DNA of 37,742 nucleotides. It comes from an uncultured Chlorobiaceae bacterium (GTDB lineage: Bacteria > Bacteroidota > Chlorobiia > Chlorobiales > Chlorobiaceae). The DNA lies in NCBI GenBank assembly GCA_903859055.1, contig CAIOLC010000167.1:1-37742 (forward strand). The letters run 5' to 3'. This document shows positions 27,268 through 35,876 of the stretch, in pieces; position 1 is the stretch's first letter, and each line of letters starts with the position of its first letter. Under the pieces are notes generated by a model, which saw nothing but the letters and a program-made list of their open reading frames with translations, made no database searches and was not told the origin of the DNA. The position numbers and the translations under genes are program-made.

Positions 27268-28341
27268 ATGGGTATAGAACTTAAGAACATTACCAAAAAA
27301 TTTGGCGGCTACACGGCCATCGATGATATCAGCCTCAACGTCGCTTCCGGTGAGCTGGTTGCCCTTCTTGGGCCGTCAGGATGCGGAAAAACCACACTGC
27401 TGCGCATTATTGCGGGTCTTGAGCTGCCGGATGGCGGAAAAATCATTCTTGAAGACAAAGACACCACCAACCTTCCTCCCAGGGAAAAAAATGTCGGTTT
27501 TGTCTTTCAGCATTACGCCCTCTTCCGTCGCATGACCGTCTTTGAAAACGTCGCCTTCGGTCTGAAGGTGCTACCTCGCAAGGCGCGTCCATCCGGCACG
27601 GAGATCCGTGACAGGGTGGAGCACCTCCTGAAAATGGTGCAAATGGAGTGGGCTCTCAAGCGCTACCCCTCCCAGCTTTCGGGGGGACAGCGTCAGCGCA
27701 TCGCCCTTGCCAGAGCACTGGCCGTTAATCCAAAGGTGCTGCTGCTCGACGAGCCCTTCTCGGCCCTTGACGCCAAGGTGCGCCAGGAGCTGCGCCGCTG
27801 GGTGAGAAAGCTGCACGATGATATTCATGTGACCAGCATCTTTGTCACCCATGACCAGGAGGAGGCTCTCGAACTGGCAGACCGGATTGTGGTGATCAAC
27901 AAGGGGCGGATTGAACAGCAGGGCACTCCACAGGAGGTGTACGACCATCCGGCCAACGCTTTTGTCTATAACTTTCTCGGCAACGTCAATGTTTTTCAGG
28001 GACGTGTTCACAACGGCAAAGTGACGCTTGGTTCCCACCGGGTTGATGCCCCTGATGAGTTTAAACATTCAGAGGAAAAAACAAGTCAGGCGTTTGTGCG
28101 TCCCCATGAGATCGGTATCAGCCGAATACGCAGCAGCGAAGCTGATCTGGAGGGCACCATCCAGGAGGTTCGGCTCATGGGTGGCCAGATTGGGCTGAAC
28201 CTGGAGTGCGAAGAGTTTGAGCACCCCATTGAGGCGGAGATACCGAGAGATCTCTACATCAACCTGCAGCTCTCAAGGGGTGACAAGGTCTTTGTCTCCC
28301 TGAACCGGGTCAAGGTGTTTACGGGGGATTATGTGATTTGA
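27268..28341 (+). CDS. cysA: Sulfate ABC transporter ATP-binding protein CysA
   Basis: This 357-residue cytosolic ATPase powers CysTW. Walker A is GPSGCGKTT near residue 35, the Q-loop is in [14 protein letters not shown], the signature is [15 protein letters not shown], Walker B is [12 protein letters not shown] and the switch histidine is in [10 protein letters not shown]. Residues after about 240 form a TOBE regulatory domain. The N-terminal [18 protein letters not shown] is CysA-like. It ends the sbp-cysTWA operon; a cysteine-biosynthesis gene is not seen in the window. Confidence 0.92.
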   Translation: MGIELKNITKKFGGYTAIDDISLNVASGELVALLGPSGCGKTTLLRIIAGLELPDGGKIILEDKDTTNLPPREKNVGFVFQHYALFRRMTVFENVAFGLKVLPRKARPSGTEIRDRVEHLLKMVQMEWALKRYPSQLSGGQRQRIALARALAVNPKVLLLDEPFSALDAKVRQELRRWVRKLHDDIHVTSIFVTHDQEEALELADRIVVINKGRIEQQGTPQEVYDHPANAFVYNFLGNVNVFQGRVHNGKVTLGSHRVDAPDEFKHSEEKTSQAFVRPHEIGISRIRSSEADLEGTIQEVRLMGGQIGLNLECEEFEHPIEAEIPRDLYINLQLSRGDKVFVSLNRVKVFTGDYVI

Positions 28342-28438
28342 GAGGGGAGCTTTCCTCATCTTGCAGATACAGTAACTTTATACCTGTATTCTCTGCGTGA
28401 TGCGTGCATGAGCTTTTTCAATTTGAGACTATACTATC

Positions 28439-28648
28439 ATGATTACACTTGCTCTCAACTATGAGGTGTTGCCTGACCGGCTTGTGACCATCACGCTTCC
28501 TGAAGGGGTACCCGCAGGTCGTCATGATCTGGTGGTCGTGCTTGATGAAAAAGAGTCAGAACAGAATCCGGCAGAGAGTCGTTCCGGAAAACTGATGCGT
28601 TTTGCAGGAACGGTAACAGCTTTCAACAGCATCGATGGAGTAGCATAG
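28439..28648 (+). CDS. VapB-like antitoxin, truncated by an in-frame stop
   Basis: 69 residues (ITLALNYEVLPDRLVTITLPEGVPAGRHDLVVVL ... GKLMRFAGTVTAF). This is the small antitoxin that pairs with PIN toxins in cyanobacteria and green sulfur bacteria. The TAG at 28646-28648 interrupts the frame; reading on gives QQEIRSEWN before a TAA at 28676, which is the usual C-terminus of these antitoxins. Nine residues are therefore lost and the normal overlap with the toxin start (GTG 28669) is broken. TATACT at 28430-28435 lies just before the ATG and there is no Shine-Dalgarno. Possibly partly functional. Confidence 0.7.
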   Translation: MITLALNYEVLPDRLVTITLPEGVPAGRHDLVVVLDEKESEQNPAESRSGKLMRFAGTVTAFNSIDGVA

Positions 28649-28668
28649 CAGCAGGAGATTCGTTCGGA

Positions 28669-29066
28669 GTGGAACTAACCAACCATTACATCCTCGACAC
28701 CAACGTCGTCATATATTTACTGGGTGGTCGCCTTGCATCTCCTCTGCCAGAGGGAAGCTACAGTGTGTCAATTATCACGGAAATTGAGTTGCTCTCATTT
28801 CACCAATTATCCGACAATGAAGAGCAACAAATACTGGACATGTTGCAGAGCATCAATAAAATTTTGTTAACCGATGACGTAAGCCACAAAACCATTCAAC
28901 TACAACGACAGAATAACAAGCTAAAATTACCCATGCCGTTATCGCCGCAACAACGATCATTAACAATGCCATTCTGTTAACAAACGATCAAGCTTTTTCC
29001 TCTATCTCAGGGTTAAAGACTCTGGCAGTGAAAGTATTTGACTTTGAAACTGAAAACGACAAATAA
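28669..29066 (+). pseudogene. vapC: VapC-like PIN-domain toxin with one-base frameshift
   Basis: The reading begins at GTG 28669 with YILDTNVVIYLLGG, the first PIN acidic motif. VSIITEIELLSF holds the second acidic residue. After KLKLP at 28932 the frame runs to a stop 46 bases later. A single missing base between 28932 and 28933 explains this: in the corrected frame the text reads (D)AVIAATTIINNAILLTNDQAFSSI and ends properly at the TAA 29064-29066. The lost position is the aspartate codon of the third catalytic motif, so the encoded toxin would lack an intact active site. A sequencing error is the alternative. Confidence 0.8.
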
Positions 29067-29081
29067 CGCCCAAAGAATATA

Positions 29082-30010
29082 TTACGCAGCCCAACTGCCG
29101 TCAACATCCCCCCTCACAATGCCGATCAGATGTACATCGAGGTCGGTAGCCAGCGTTACCGGTGTCGGATTGACTGGCCACACGACATTGGTTCGCGACA
29201 TGGTCTCACTGCCAACACTCTCCGGCACAAACAGCCACTCACTGGCTGGCGCAGTATCCAGTTTGACCGCCATTTTCAGGATATTGAGGGCATCAGAAGC
29301 CCTCACCTGACCATCCTTGTTGCTATCTGCTGCAAGATACTGGTATGGTGAAACCGCGCGACCATCAGCATTGGGGTTCATACCAACAGCGATCTTCAAC
29401 GCGGCAAGTGCATCATGGGTTTTGACCGCGTTGCTCTCTGCCATGCCCGACACTTTGGCGCTGGTCAGTGCATAGGTACCATCAGGCATGTCGATGTGCT
29501 GGAAGAGACCATCAGTGCCGGTCGTCATGCTGTCTGAAACAATACTGAACGCAGCAATGATCTCTGTCCCCAATAACCCAGAGGTTAACGACAATTCAAT
29601 GCGTTGCGCATCCGCAGGGGAATTCGCCGCCATCTGCGGTGAAAGGGTAAGGGTTCCAAGTTTTACCGGGCCGGACGACAAGGGAGTTATACCCATTCCT
29701 GCAAGAAGGAATTTACCATGCATCTCGTTATTTGCTGCGGAATTCCACCCTGAAGGCAACCCGACAGCATCCTGCCATGTGGCAACTAATCCTGTCGAAA
29801 AGGCTAACTCCAGTTGCACACTCTCAATATCAGATTTTGCAGAGGTCTCCCATATCTCCATGGTTCTGGTCCCATCTGCGGCTAACTGTACATTTCTGAA
29901 TTCAATTGGTTGTGTTCCTGTGGATACAGGAGCTGAAACGAGAGTACTCGTGACATCTGTAATGGGATCTCCCGTTTTCCAGAAAGTCACTGATCCTGTT
30001 TGATTATGGA
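29082..30010 (-). repeat. C-terminal module copy A (cohesin-like, dockerin-like, GDVDGSW tail)
   Basis: Residues about 1620-1928 of the giant protein. It shares long identical stretches with copy B at 34971-35876, for example TFWKTG/LFWKTG, EIWETS, ATWQDA, GPVKLGTLTL, DGTYALTSAKVSG, SPYQYLAAD and SETMSRTNV. The DNA is also visibly similar (around 29180-29250 against 35070-35140). Confidence 0.85.
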
Positions 30011-33000
30011 ACGTTGAGCCAGCTTTAGTTATAAAGTCAAAGGTCGTCGTGCCTGCATAGCTATTCCCAGCAAAATCATTTATTGCATCCGCGCCAACAG
30101 TGATAAAGTAACTGGTTTTATATTCGAGGTCTGTTGTTGGATTGATAGTAAGCGTATTACCCGTGATGGTGAGGTTTGTGCTTGTCGCAGCATCGTAGTG
30201 GGCAACAAGCGTACCGGCAGCCGATCCACTGTAGATTTCTATAGCACCCGATCCCTTCTGGATTGCTTCGCTGAAGGTGAACACAATGTCATTACCTACA
30301 GCAATGCCTGTTGCTCCATCGACCGGGCTAGCGGAAATGAGAGTCGGCGCAGTATTATCAGAATAGTAATACGTTGATGAGAGCTGTGCAACACGCACCG
30401 AATCGACATCAAAGTAATAGTCTGTGTTGTCGACAAGATTTATGACTGGATTCAGTGCATCGCTGAATCCTTCTATCCATTCCTTCCCTGGTGCCCAGAT
30501 ATTCAGGTGCAGTGCCATCGGCTGCTGTGGAATATTGGTGGTCTCCACGCGCACCAACTGACCATCAACAATCCATCGTACTGCATTTTTGAACCATTCG
30601 ATGCGATAGATATGGGCATCGGTTAGATCACCAGAAATTGGATTAAATTGAGGATTACCTGCGCCACGAGGTTCATTCGCATAGATGTTTGTCTGAATCT
30701 GATCAAGTTTATTCGAAACCGCCTCAAAATCTATCTCGTCATGGAGGCTCCCTGAGTTATTGATGTAGCTGAACATGCCTCCAACAATACCATCTACCAC
30801 GGGATTAACAAAATGGGCTTTAATCTCAAAAACAATACCACCCGCATCGTTTGAAAATTTTGCAGTGGTGATTGCTTCTGAGCCATAAAACGATGGAACC
30901 TGGTTTGGATCGGCCGGATTATAGGTTGGGTTGAACGTATCAAGCTTGAGATGTAACAGGCCATCAGAGACACCAGGAAGCTCCTGACGCTGTTGAGTAC
31001 GTCCGTAAAATGACGGATTATCGATCGCTTTCCAGTGGTTATAATCCCAGCTAGCCGGATTCAGTGAAGTATTGAAATCATCAGTGAAAAGAGTTGCCTT
31101 CTCCACGATTGGCCCATCTGTGGTAAAATCATAGGTTAAGGCTGCAACGGGGTTTCCAGCAAGATCGTTGACTGAACCTGCATCGAGGGTGACGTAATAG
31201 TGCGTGCTCCCGGCAAGATCGGTTGTTGGGTTGACGATCAGTGCATTCCCTGAAATCGTGATGTTGGGGCTTTTCGCCACATCGTAACTTGCCACCACTG
31301 CTCCCGTGGCCGAACCGCTGTGCAAAACTACAGCTCCAGTGCCTGCTTTAACCGGCACATTGAAGGTGAACTCAATATTATCCGAAGCCATAACAGCAGT
31401 TGCTCCTTCAGCAGGACTAAGAGTAAGCAGTGTTGGTGACAAGGTACCTTCAGGATTAACCAGCACCGTTTGAAGACTACTCACCGTCTCGTAGTTCATC
31501 AGATTATCCCAATACCCTGCCTCAACCGTAATGTGCTTGCCTACCTGATACTGAGTCAAGCTTAGCGTGTTCCCCCCTGTAATGACAAGTCCATCAGCTC
31601 TCCACACATAAGAGGGTGGATTCCCAATACCATCCAAATCTTCAAGCGTATGACTGGCGGTCAATACCTGGCCCTGAACAGCACTGCCGGTGATGAGAAC
31701 AGTGCCCGTTGGCGCATTATTGAATTTTGTGAGTGTGCTTCCGGTAACACTTAATGCCCCACTTGCTCCCTGATTACCCGTATTTCCGTCTGTGAACGTC
31801 CAGTCAATCTGCACGGTAGCGGTCGAGGCTTCGGAGTTGTTGCTGTATGCAATCTGCTGAAGTACAGAGTTGACATAGCCTTGCGTTGCATGGTCGTTAA
31901 AGGTGATTTCCAACTGCCCGTCGTTGTTGGAGTTGATAACACCAATCGACAGTCCGCCTATAGTGAGATTGCGGCCATCACTCAATGCTCCAAGAGTACC
32001 GGAATGTTTAGCAGAAAAGAGATCGTTGCTGTTGGCACCGCCATGACGTGAAAGGGTGAGAGTCGCGCCAGAATAGTTGCCAGCCATGGCAAGATCTGCA
32101 TCATAAATCTGAACATCGCTGTCCAGCACCACTGGTGTTCTGTTTCTGTTGTAGACACCCCTGCCATCAAGAGTGTTGATTTGGCCAAAATCATTATCAA
32201 GACTTCCGTCGGTGTTATATCGAACGACAACAACATCACAAACATTGTCTCCATTCCATATATTGTTGCGACGATCGACGCTCCCCGACACCAGAATTTT
32301 GCCGTCTGATTGCACTGTCATATCAGCACCATAGCAAGATCCCCACGCAACATTATTGATAGTGGTAGTAACTCTTCCGTCACCATCGAAGCTTGTATCA
32401 AGGGTTCCGTCACTCTGGTACCGCACTACTGCAATTCCCCATAAAGAGCCCCACTGGGCAGTGCCCGCAACAACAATTTTACCATCGCTCTGGACGGCGA
32501 CACTGTACCCTTTGTCGTATTGACTCAGGCCGGTAGTCACGATACCATCACCATCAAAGCTTATGTCCAGTTTGCCATCACTGTTATAACGTACCAAAGT
32601 AAAGTCATATCTCCCTATGTCAGCGTTATAAGTCATTCCGGCCACAAGAATTTTATTGTCGAGCTGAAGTGTCACACTCTCTGCCGAACTCCAACTATTG
32701 AGACCAGTGGTTAAATCGGTGATGACCTGCCCTCCGGTACCAAACATGGTATCAGGAGTGCCGTCTGTATTGTAACGCGCCAGCGCGAAAGCACGTGAAG
32801 AGGATCCTGCAACAAGGATTTTGCTGTCAGACTGCACTATAACGCTGTTACCCTGATCAGTGCCTCCATTAAAATCCGTAGCAAGCTTGCCATCATCAGA
32901 AAACGTGGTATCAGGCGTTCCGTCCATGTTGAAACGCAGCAAAACAAAGTCAGCATTGCTCCCGCCAGCCAACAGGATCTTTCCGTCAACCTGCACGACA

Positions 33001-34868
33001 CCCATGCTTGCGTAAAAAGGCGATAGAATATCCATCATTACTTTACCATCACCATCAAAGCGCGTATCCAAAGTGCCATCACTGTTGTAACGTGCCAAAG
33101 TAATGCGAGAGTCAGAAGTGCCTGCTACCAGAATTTGCCCATCACTTTGAATCGTGAGACTCCTGCAATACTCCAAACCACCAAAATCAGTGGTCAATAT
33201 GCCATCTTCAGAAAAGCTTGCGTCGAGGCTGCCATCAGCATTATAGCGTGCCAATGCAAAATCACTCGTAAAATTAGCACTGCTGTATCCGGCGACAAGA
33301 ATCTTCAAGTCCCCCTGGAGAGCAATACTGTAGCCAGTGTCAGCTCCGCCAAAATCAGTGAAACTTGTCCCATAACCGTTCTTAAAAAATGTCGGAGCGT
33401 TATTTTCTGGTGTAACACGCACTGTTGCCTGAACAGCCGCAATTGACTCAGCCCCTCCATCATCTCTGGCGACTGCTGTGAACGCATTCACGGTACCATT
33501 GGCACTGGAATCCGGCATCCAGTACGCCTGATGTGTGGCATCAACAGCGTTATTCGTTGCCGCATCATAGGCTGTGGCATTGCTTGCGTCTGTACCTATC
33601 AATAGTGTGCCGCTGCTCACCGCCTTGATCACAAAAGCATCAACAGTGCCATCACTATCAGCAGCATTGCTTTTTGCAAGAAGCTCTGCAAAAGTAACGG
33701 CAACCTTCAGCCCTTCACTTGTTGAGCATATTTCACCAGTAAAAGCACTAAATGCTGGAGCATCGTTTGTTGCGATAATTTTTATGCCAAAGGGTGCGAC
33801 TCCAACGCTTAAACCGCTATAAACGCGAAGATCGAATACTCTTGTACTGCCATTAACAACCTTGTCAGAAGTACTGTTGAACTGCAAGGTATCAAGCAGC
33901 AGTTCATAGCTTGCCATGTCAGAGTACACTGCACTGCCACCGGAACCATCCAGGCTGGTAAAAGTAACCATACGGGTATTGTTTTCATCAGCAATATCAT
34001 ACCTGAAATACGTGCTGTTGAAAAGCACTTCGTCATTCGCTGATGTGCTGCTGGTAAGATCAATCTCGGTACTACCCAAAACGAGAACATCACCCGTGGC
34101 TACAGTGGTACTGTCAATACTAACAGTGAAACTCGAAAGCAAACAAGTCGCCCCCCAAATGTTTGACAACCCGCCATTATTAGTAAAGGACACTGCATGT
34201 GAGCCATCATCTGGACCATTAACCTCCGTAAAATCTCTCCAAATAAAATAATTAAAATCTCCCCGGTCCAGATCTATTGAAAGCACAAACGTAGAGCCAT
34301 AAGCCAAAGCATTCTCAAAAGGAGCAGCAACAGAATCGGCGTTCCCTGAAAACACGTCCGGCAACCAACTACCGCCCTTACTCCTTGCACCCACAAGACC
34401 ATTGAAGGCTGTCACAGCGGAGCCCAATACCTTCGCCACACCATCAACAAAAGCACGACCCTTTTCGCCTGCGCCAGTCAAACATGACCAAAAGTGCAAA
34501 GAGGGCGCTACAGCAAACTTGGCATCCGAAGGCACAGCAAAGTCATCAACCTGAAGTTTCCTTCCCCCAAGAGTTATGGCACCTGGCTGGCCATGCCCCA
34601 AAAAGTGAATTCGCTCATAACCACAAGAAAACGCCTCTTTGAGTAAACTTGAAAAATCTGCGCACAACTCGACACGCCAGAGATCCGTTCCGGTCTCAAG
34701 GCGATCCAGCAAAACATCAACATCTTCAAGAGTGGCATCAGCAATAACCAGCGCCCGCCCCTCTTGACTTTTGATGTCATCCTGAGCTTCCATACAAGGA
34801 GTGCGCATCAACAAATTAATGCTTTGCGAGGTAACACTTTGGGAAGCAACTACAGTTTCACTTTTCAT
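29082..34868 (-). CDS. Giant surface/secreted protein: DUF4347, delta-60 repeats, Ig-like, GH16, cohesin-like and dockerin-like domains
   Basis: This 1928-residue protein starts at ATG 34868, with GAGGTG 5 bases upstream. No Sec signal peptide is visible, which with DUF4347 hints at type I secretion (inference). Order by residue: DUF4347 about 35-195 (HFLGHGQPGAITLG and HFWSCLTGAGEKG give a histidine/cysteine pair); cadherin-like sections 196-490; seven delta-60 propeller repeats 494-893; further beta domains to about 1150; bacterial Ig-like (Big_5) 1155-1250; GH16 laminarinase/agarase-like domain 1255-1497 with catalytic HDEIDFEAV near 1376; second Ig-like 1515-1620; cohesin-like 1624-1804; dockerin-like 1809-1873 with a calcium loop (DSNKDGQVRASDA); tail ending GDVDGSW. 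The GH16 could cut beta-glucans or galactans outside the cell. Confidence 0.88.
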   Translation of the reverse strand: MKSETVVASQSVTSQSINLLMRTPCMEAQDDIKSQEGRALVIADATLEDVDVLLDRLETGTDLWRVELCADFSSLLKEAFSCGYERIHFLGHGQPGAITLGGRKLQVDDFAVPSDAKFAVAPSLHFWSCLTGAGEKGRAFVDGVAKVLGSAVTAFNGLVGARSKGGSWLPDVFSGNADSVAAPFENALAYGSTFVLSIDLDRGDFNYFIWRDFTEVNGPDDGSHAVSFTNNGGLSNIWGATCLLSSFTVSIDSTTVATGDVLVLGSTEIDLTSSTSANDEVLFNSTYFRYDIADENNTRMVTFTSLDGSGGSAVYSDMASYELLLDTLQFNSTSDKVVNGSTRVFDLRVYSGLSVGVAPFGIKIIATNDAPAFSAFTGEICSTSEGLKVAVTFAELLAKSNAADSDGTVDAFVIKAVSSGTLLIGTDASNATAYDAATNNAVDATHQAYWMPDSSANGTVNAFTAVARDDGGAESIAAVQATVRVTPENNAPTFFKNGYGTSFTDFGGADTGYSIALQGDLKILVAGYSSANFTSDFALARYNADGSLDASFSEDGILTTDFGGLEYCRSLTIQSDGQILVAGTSDSRITLARYNSDGTLDTRFDGDGKVMMDILSPFYASMGVVQVDGKILLAGGSNADFVLLRFNMDGTPDTTFSDDGKLATDFNGGTDQGNSVIVQSDSKILVAGSSSRAFALARYNTDGTPDTMFGTGGQVITDLTTGLNSWSSAESVTLQLDNKILVAGMTYNADIGRYDFTLVRYNSDGKLDISFDGDGIVTTGLSQYDKGYSVAVQSDGKIVVAGTAQWGSLWGIAVVRYQSDGTLDTSFDGDGRVTTTINNVAWGSCYGADMTVQSDGKILVSGSVDRRNNIWNGDNVCDVVVVRYNTDGSLDNDFGQINTLDGRGVYNRNRTPVVLDSDVQIYDADLAMAGNYSGATLTLSRHGGANSNDLFSAKHSGTLGALSDGRNLTIGGLSIGVINSNNDGQLEITFNDHATQGYVNSVLQQIAYSNNSEASTATVQIDWTFTDGNTGNQGASGALSVTGSTLTKFNNAPTGTVLITGSAVQGQVLTASHTLEDLDGIGNPPSYVWRADGLVITGGNTLSLTQYQVGKHITVEAGYWDNLMNYETVSSLQTVLVNPEGTLSPTLLTLSPAEGATAVMASDNIEFTFNVPVKAGTGAVVLHSGSATGAVVASYDVAKSPNITISGNALIVNPTTDLAGSTHYYVTLDAGSVNDLAGNPVAALTYDFTTDGPIVEKATLFTDDFNTSLNPASWDYNHWKAIDNPSFYGRTQQRQELPGVSDGLLHLKLDTFNPTYNPADPNQVPSFYGSEAITTAKFSNDAGGIVFEIKAHFVNPVVDGIVGGMFSYINNSGSLHDEIDFEAVSNKLDQIQTNIYANEPRGAGNPQFNPISGDLTDAHIYRIEWFKNAVRWIVDGQLVRVETTNIPQQPMALHLNIWAPGKEWIEGFSDALNPVINLVDNTDYYFDVDSVRVAQLSSTYYYSDNTAPTLISASPVDGATGIAVGNDIVFTFSEAIQKGSGAIEIYSGSAAGTLVAHYDAATSTNLTITGNTLTINPTTDLEYKTSYFITVGADAINDFAGNSYAGTTTFDFITKAGSTFHNQTGSVTFWKTGDPITDVTSTLVSAPVSTGTQPIEFRNVQLAADGTRTMEIWETSAKSDIESVQLELAFSTGLVATWQDAVGLPSGWNSAANNEMHGKFLLAGMGITPLSSGPVKLGTLTLSPQMAANSPADAQRIELSLTSGLLGTEIIAAFSIVSDSMTTGTDGLFQHIDMPDGTYALTSAKVSGMAESNAVKTHDALAALKIAVGMNPNADGRAVSPYQYLAADSNKDGQVRASDALNILKMAVKLDTAPASEWLFVPESVGSETMSRTNVVWPVNPTPVTLATDLDVHLIGIVRGDVDGSWAA
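30380..31105 (-). other. GH16 glycoside hydrolase domain within the giant protein
   Basis: Residues about 1255-1497, starting at LFTDDFNTSLNPASWDYNHWK and ending near YYFDVDSVRVAQLSS. The active-site motif is EIDFE (complement of 30724-30738), the E-x-D-x-E form with the nucleophile and acid/base glutamates. The strands YRIEWFKNAVRWIVDGQLV and PMALHLNIWAPGKEW are standard in the family. Substrate specificity is not readable. Confidence 0.8.
32185..33375 (-). repeat. Seven tandem delta-60 (DUF5122) propeller repeats, protein-level
   Basis: Each unit of about 50-65 residues contains a QSDGKILVAG-like strand, then a (A/V)(L/V)(A/V)RYN.DG(T/S)LD..F..DG turn. Units differ enough in DNA that this is a coding repeat, not a simple DNA repeat. 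Unit boundaries are hand-drawn. Confidence 0.85.
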
Positions 34869-34970
34869 AAATCACCTCACAGATATCTGTCATGATAAAA
34901 ATACTGGCTTGCCTGAATCCATCGTAGAGAAACATAACATAAGAAGAGCTCCTTCTTATCGCCAGAAAGA

Positions 34971-35876
34971 TTACACCAACCAACTGCCATTAACATCACC
35001 AGTAACAATACCGATCAAATTCAGCTCCTGGTCCGTATCCAGCGTAATTGGTACAGGGTTGTCTGGCCAGATAACATTGGTTCTCGACATGGTTTCACTG
35101 CCGATGCTCTCAGGAACAAACAGCCACTCCCTGGCTGGCGCTGTACTGAGCTTGACCGCCATCTTCAGAATATTGAGAGCATCGGCAGCCTTGATCTGGC
35201 CATCCTTGTTCACATCAGCCGCCAGGTACTGATAGGGCGATACTGCACTTCCATCGGTGTTGGGGTTCAGACCTACAGCGATCTTCAACGCAGCAAGCGC
35301 ATCAAGCACATTGACTGCGTTGCTTTCAGCACTGCCGGAGACTTTGGCGCTGGTCAACGCGTATGTGCCATCAGCCATGTCAGGATGCTGATAAAGAGCA
35401 TCCATGCCGGTGATCATGCGGTCCGAAGTGATACTGAACGGTGACACGGTGTCATTGCCCAACTGACCCGCGCTCAATGAGAGGTCAAAATGCTGTGGAT
35501 TGGCTGGAGCCGTGAGCGTCAGGGTTCCAAGCTTGACTGGCCCGACTGACAAGGGAGTTATGCTCATTCCGCTGAGCATGAAATGCCCAGGTTTATCGCT
35601 ATTTCCCAGGAGTTTCCAGCCTGATGGCAAACCTGAAGCATCCTGCCATGTGGCGGCGGATCCAGCAGAGAGAGAAAATTCCAGTTTCACGCTCTCGTTA
35701 TTGCTCTTTGGGGAAGTTTCCCAGATCTCTATGGTTCGGCTTCCATCTGCGGATGCCTGTATATTTCTGAATTCAACAAGTTGTGTGCCAGCGTCGGCAG
35801 AAGCTGAAACGAGAGTGCTCATGACACCTGTGATGGGAGCGCCTGTTTTCCAGAAAAGCACTTCTCCTTTGAGATC
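34971..35876 (-). repeat. C-terminal module copy B (cohesin-like, dockerin-like, GDVNGSW tail)
   Basis: Last 300 or so residues of the second giant protein. Same order as copy A: cohesin-like strand set, dockerin-like pair (VLDALAALKIAVGLNPNTDG and AADVNKDGQIKAADALNIL), conserved SEWLFVPES-like AREWLFVPES, and GIVTGDVNGSW at the end. Confidence 0.85.

Noticed and set aside
32185-33375. Regular spacing that might suggest a CRISPR or DNA tandem array
   Set aside because: The repeat is only clear at protein level, with diverged DNA and no constant repeat-spacer pattern.
34869-34970. AAGAAG/CTTCTT hairpin between the two giant genes as terminator
   Set aside because: Six-pair stem with no T-tract on the minus-strand transcript side, so no support for termination.
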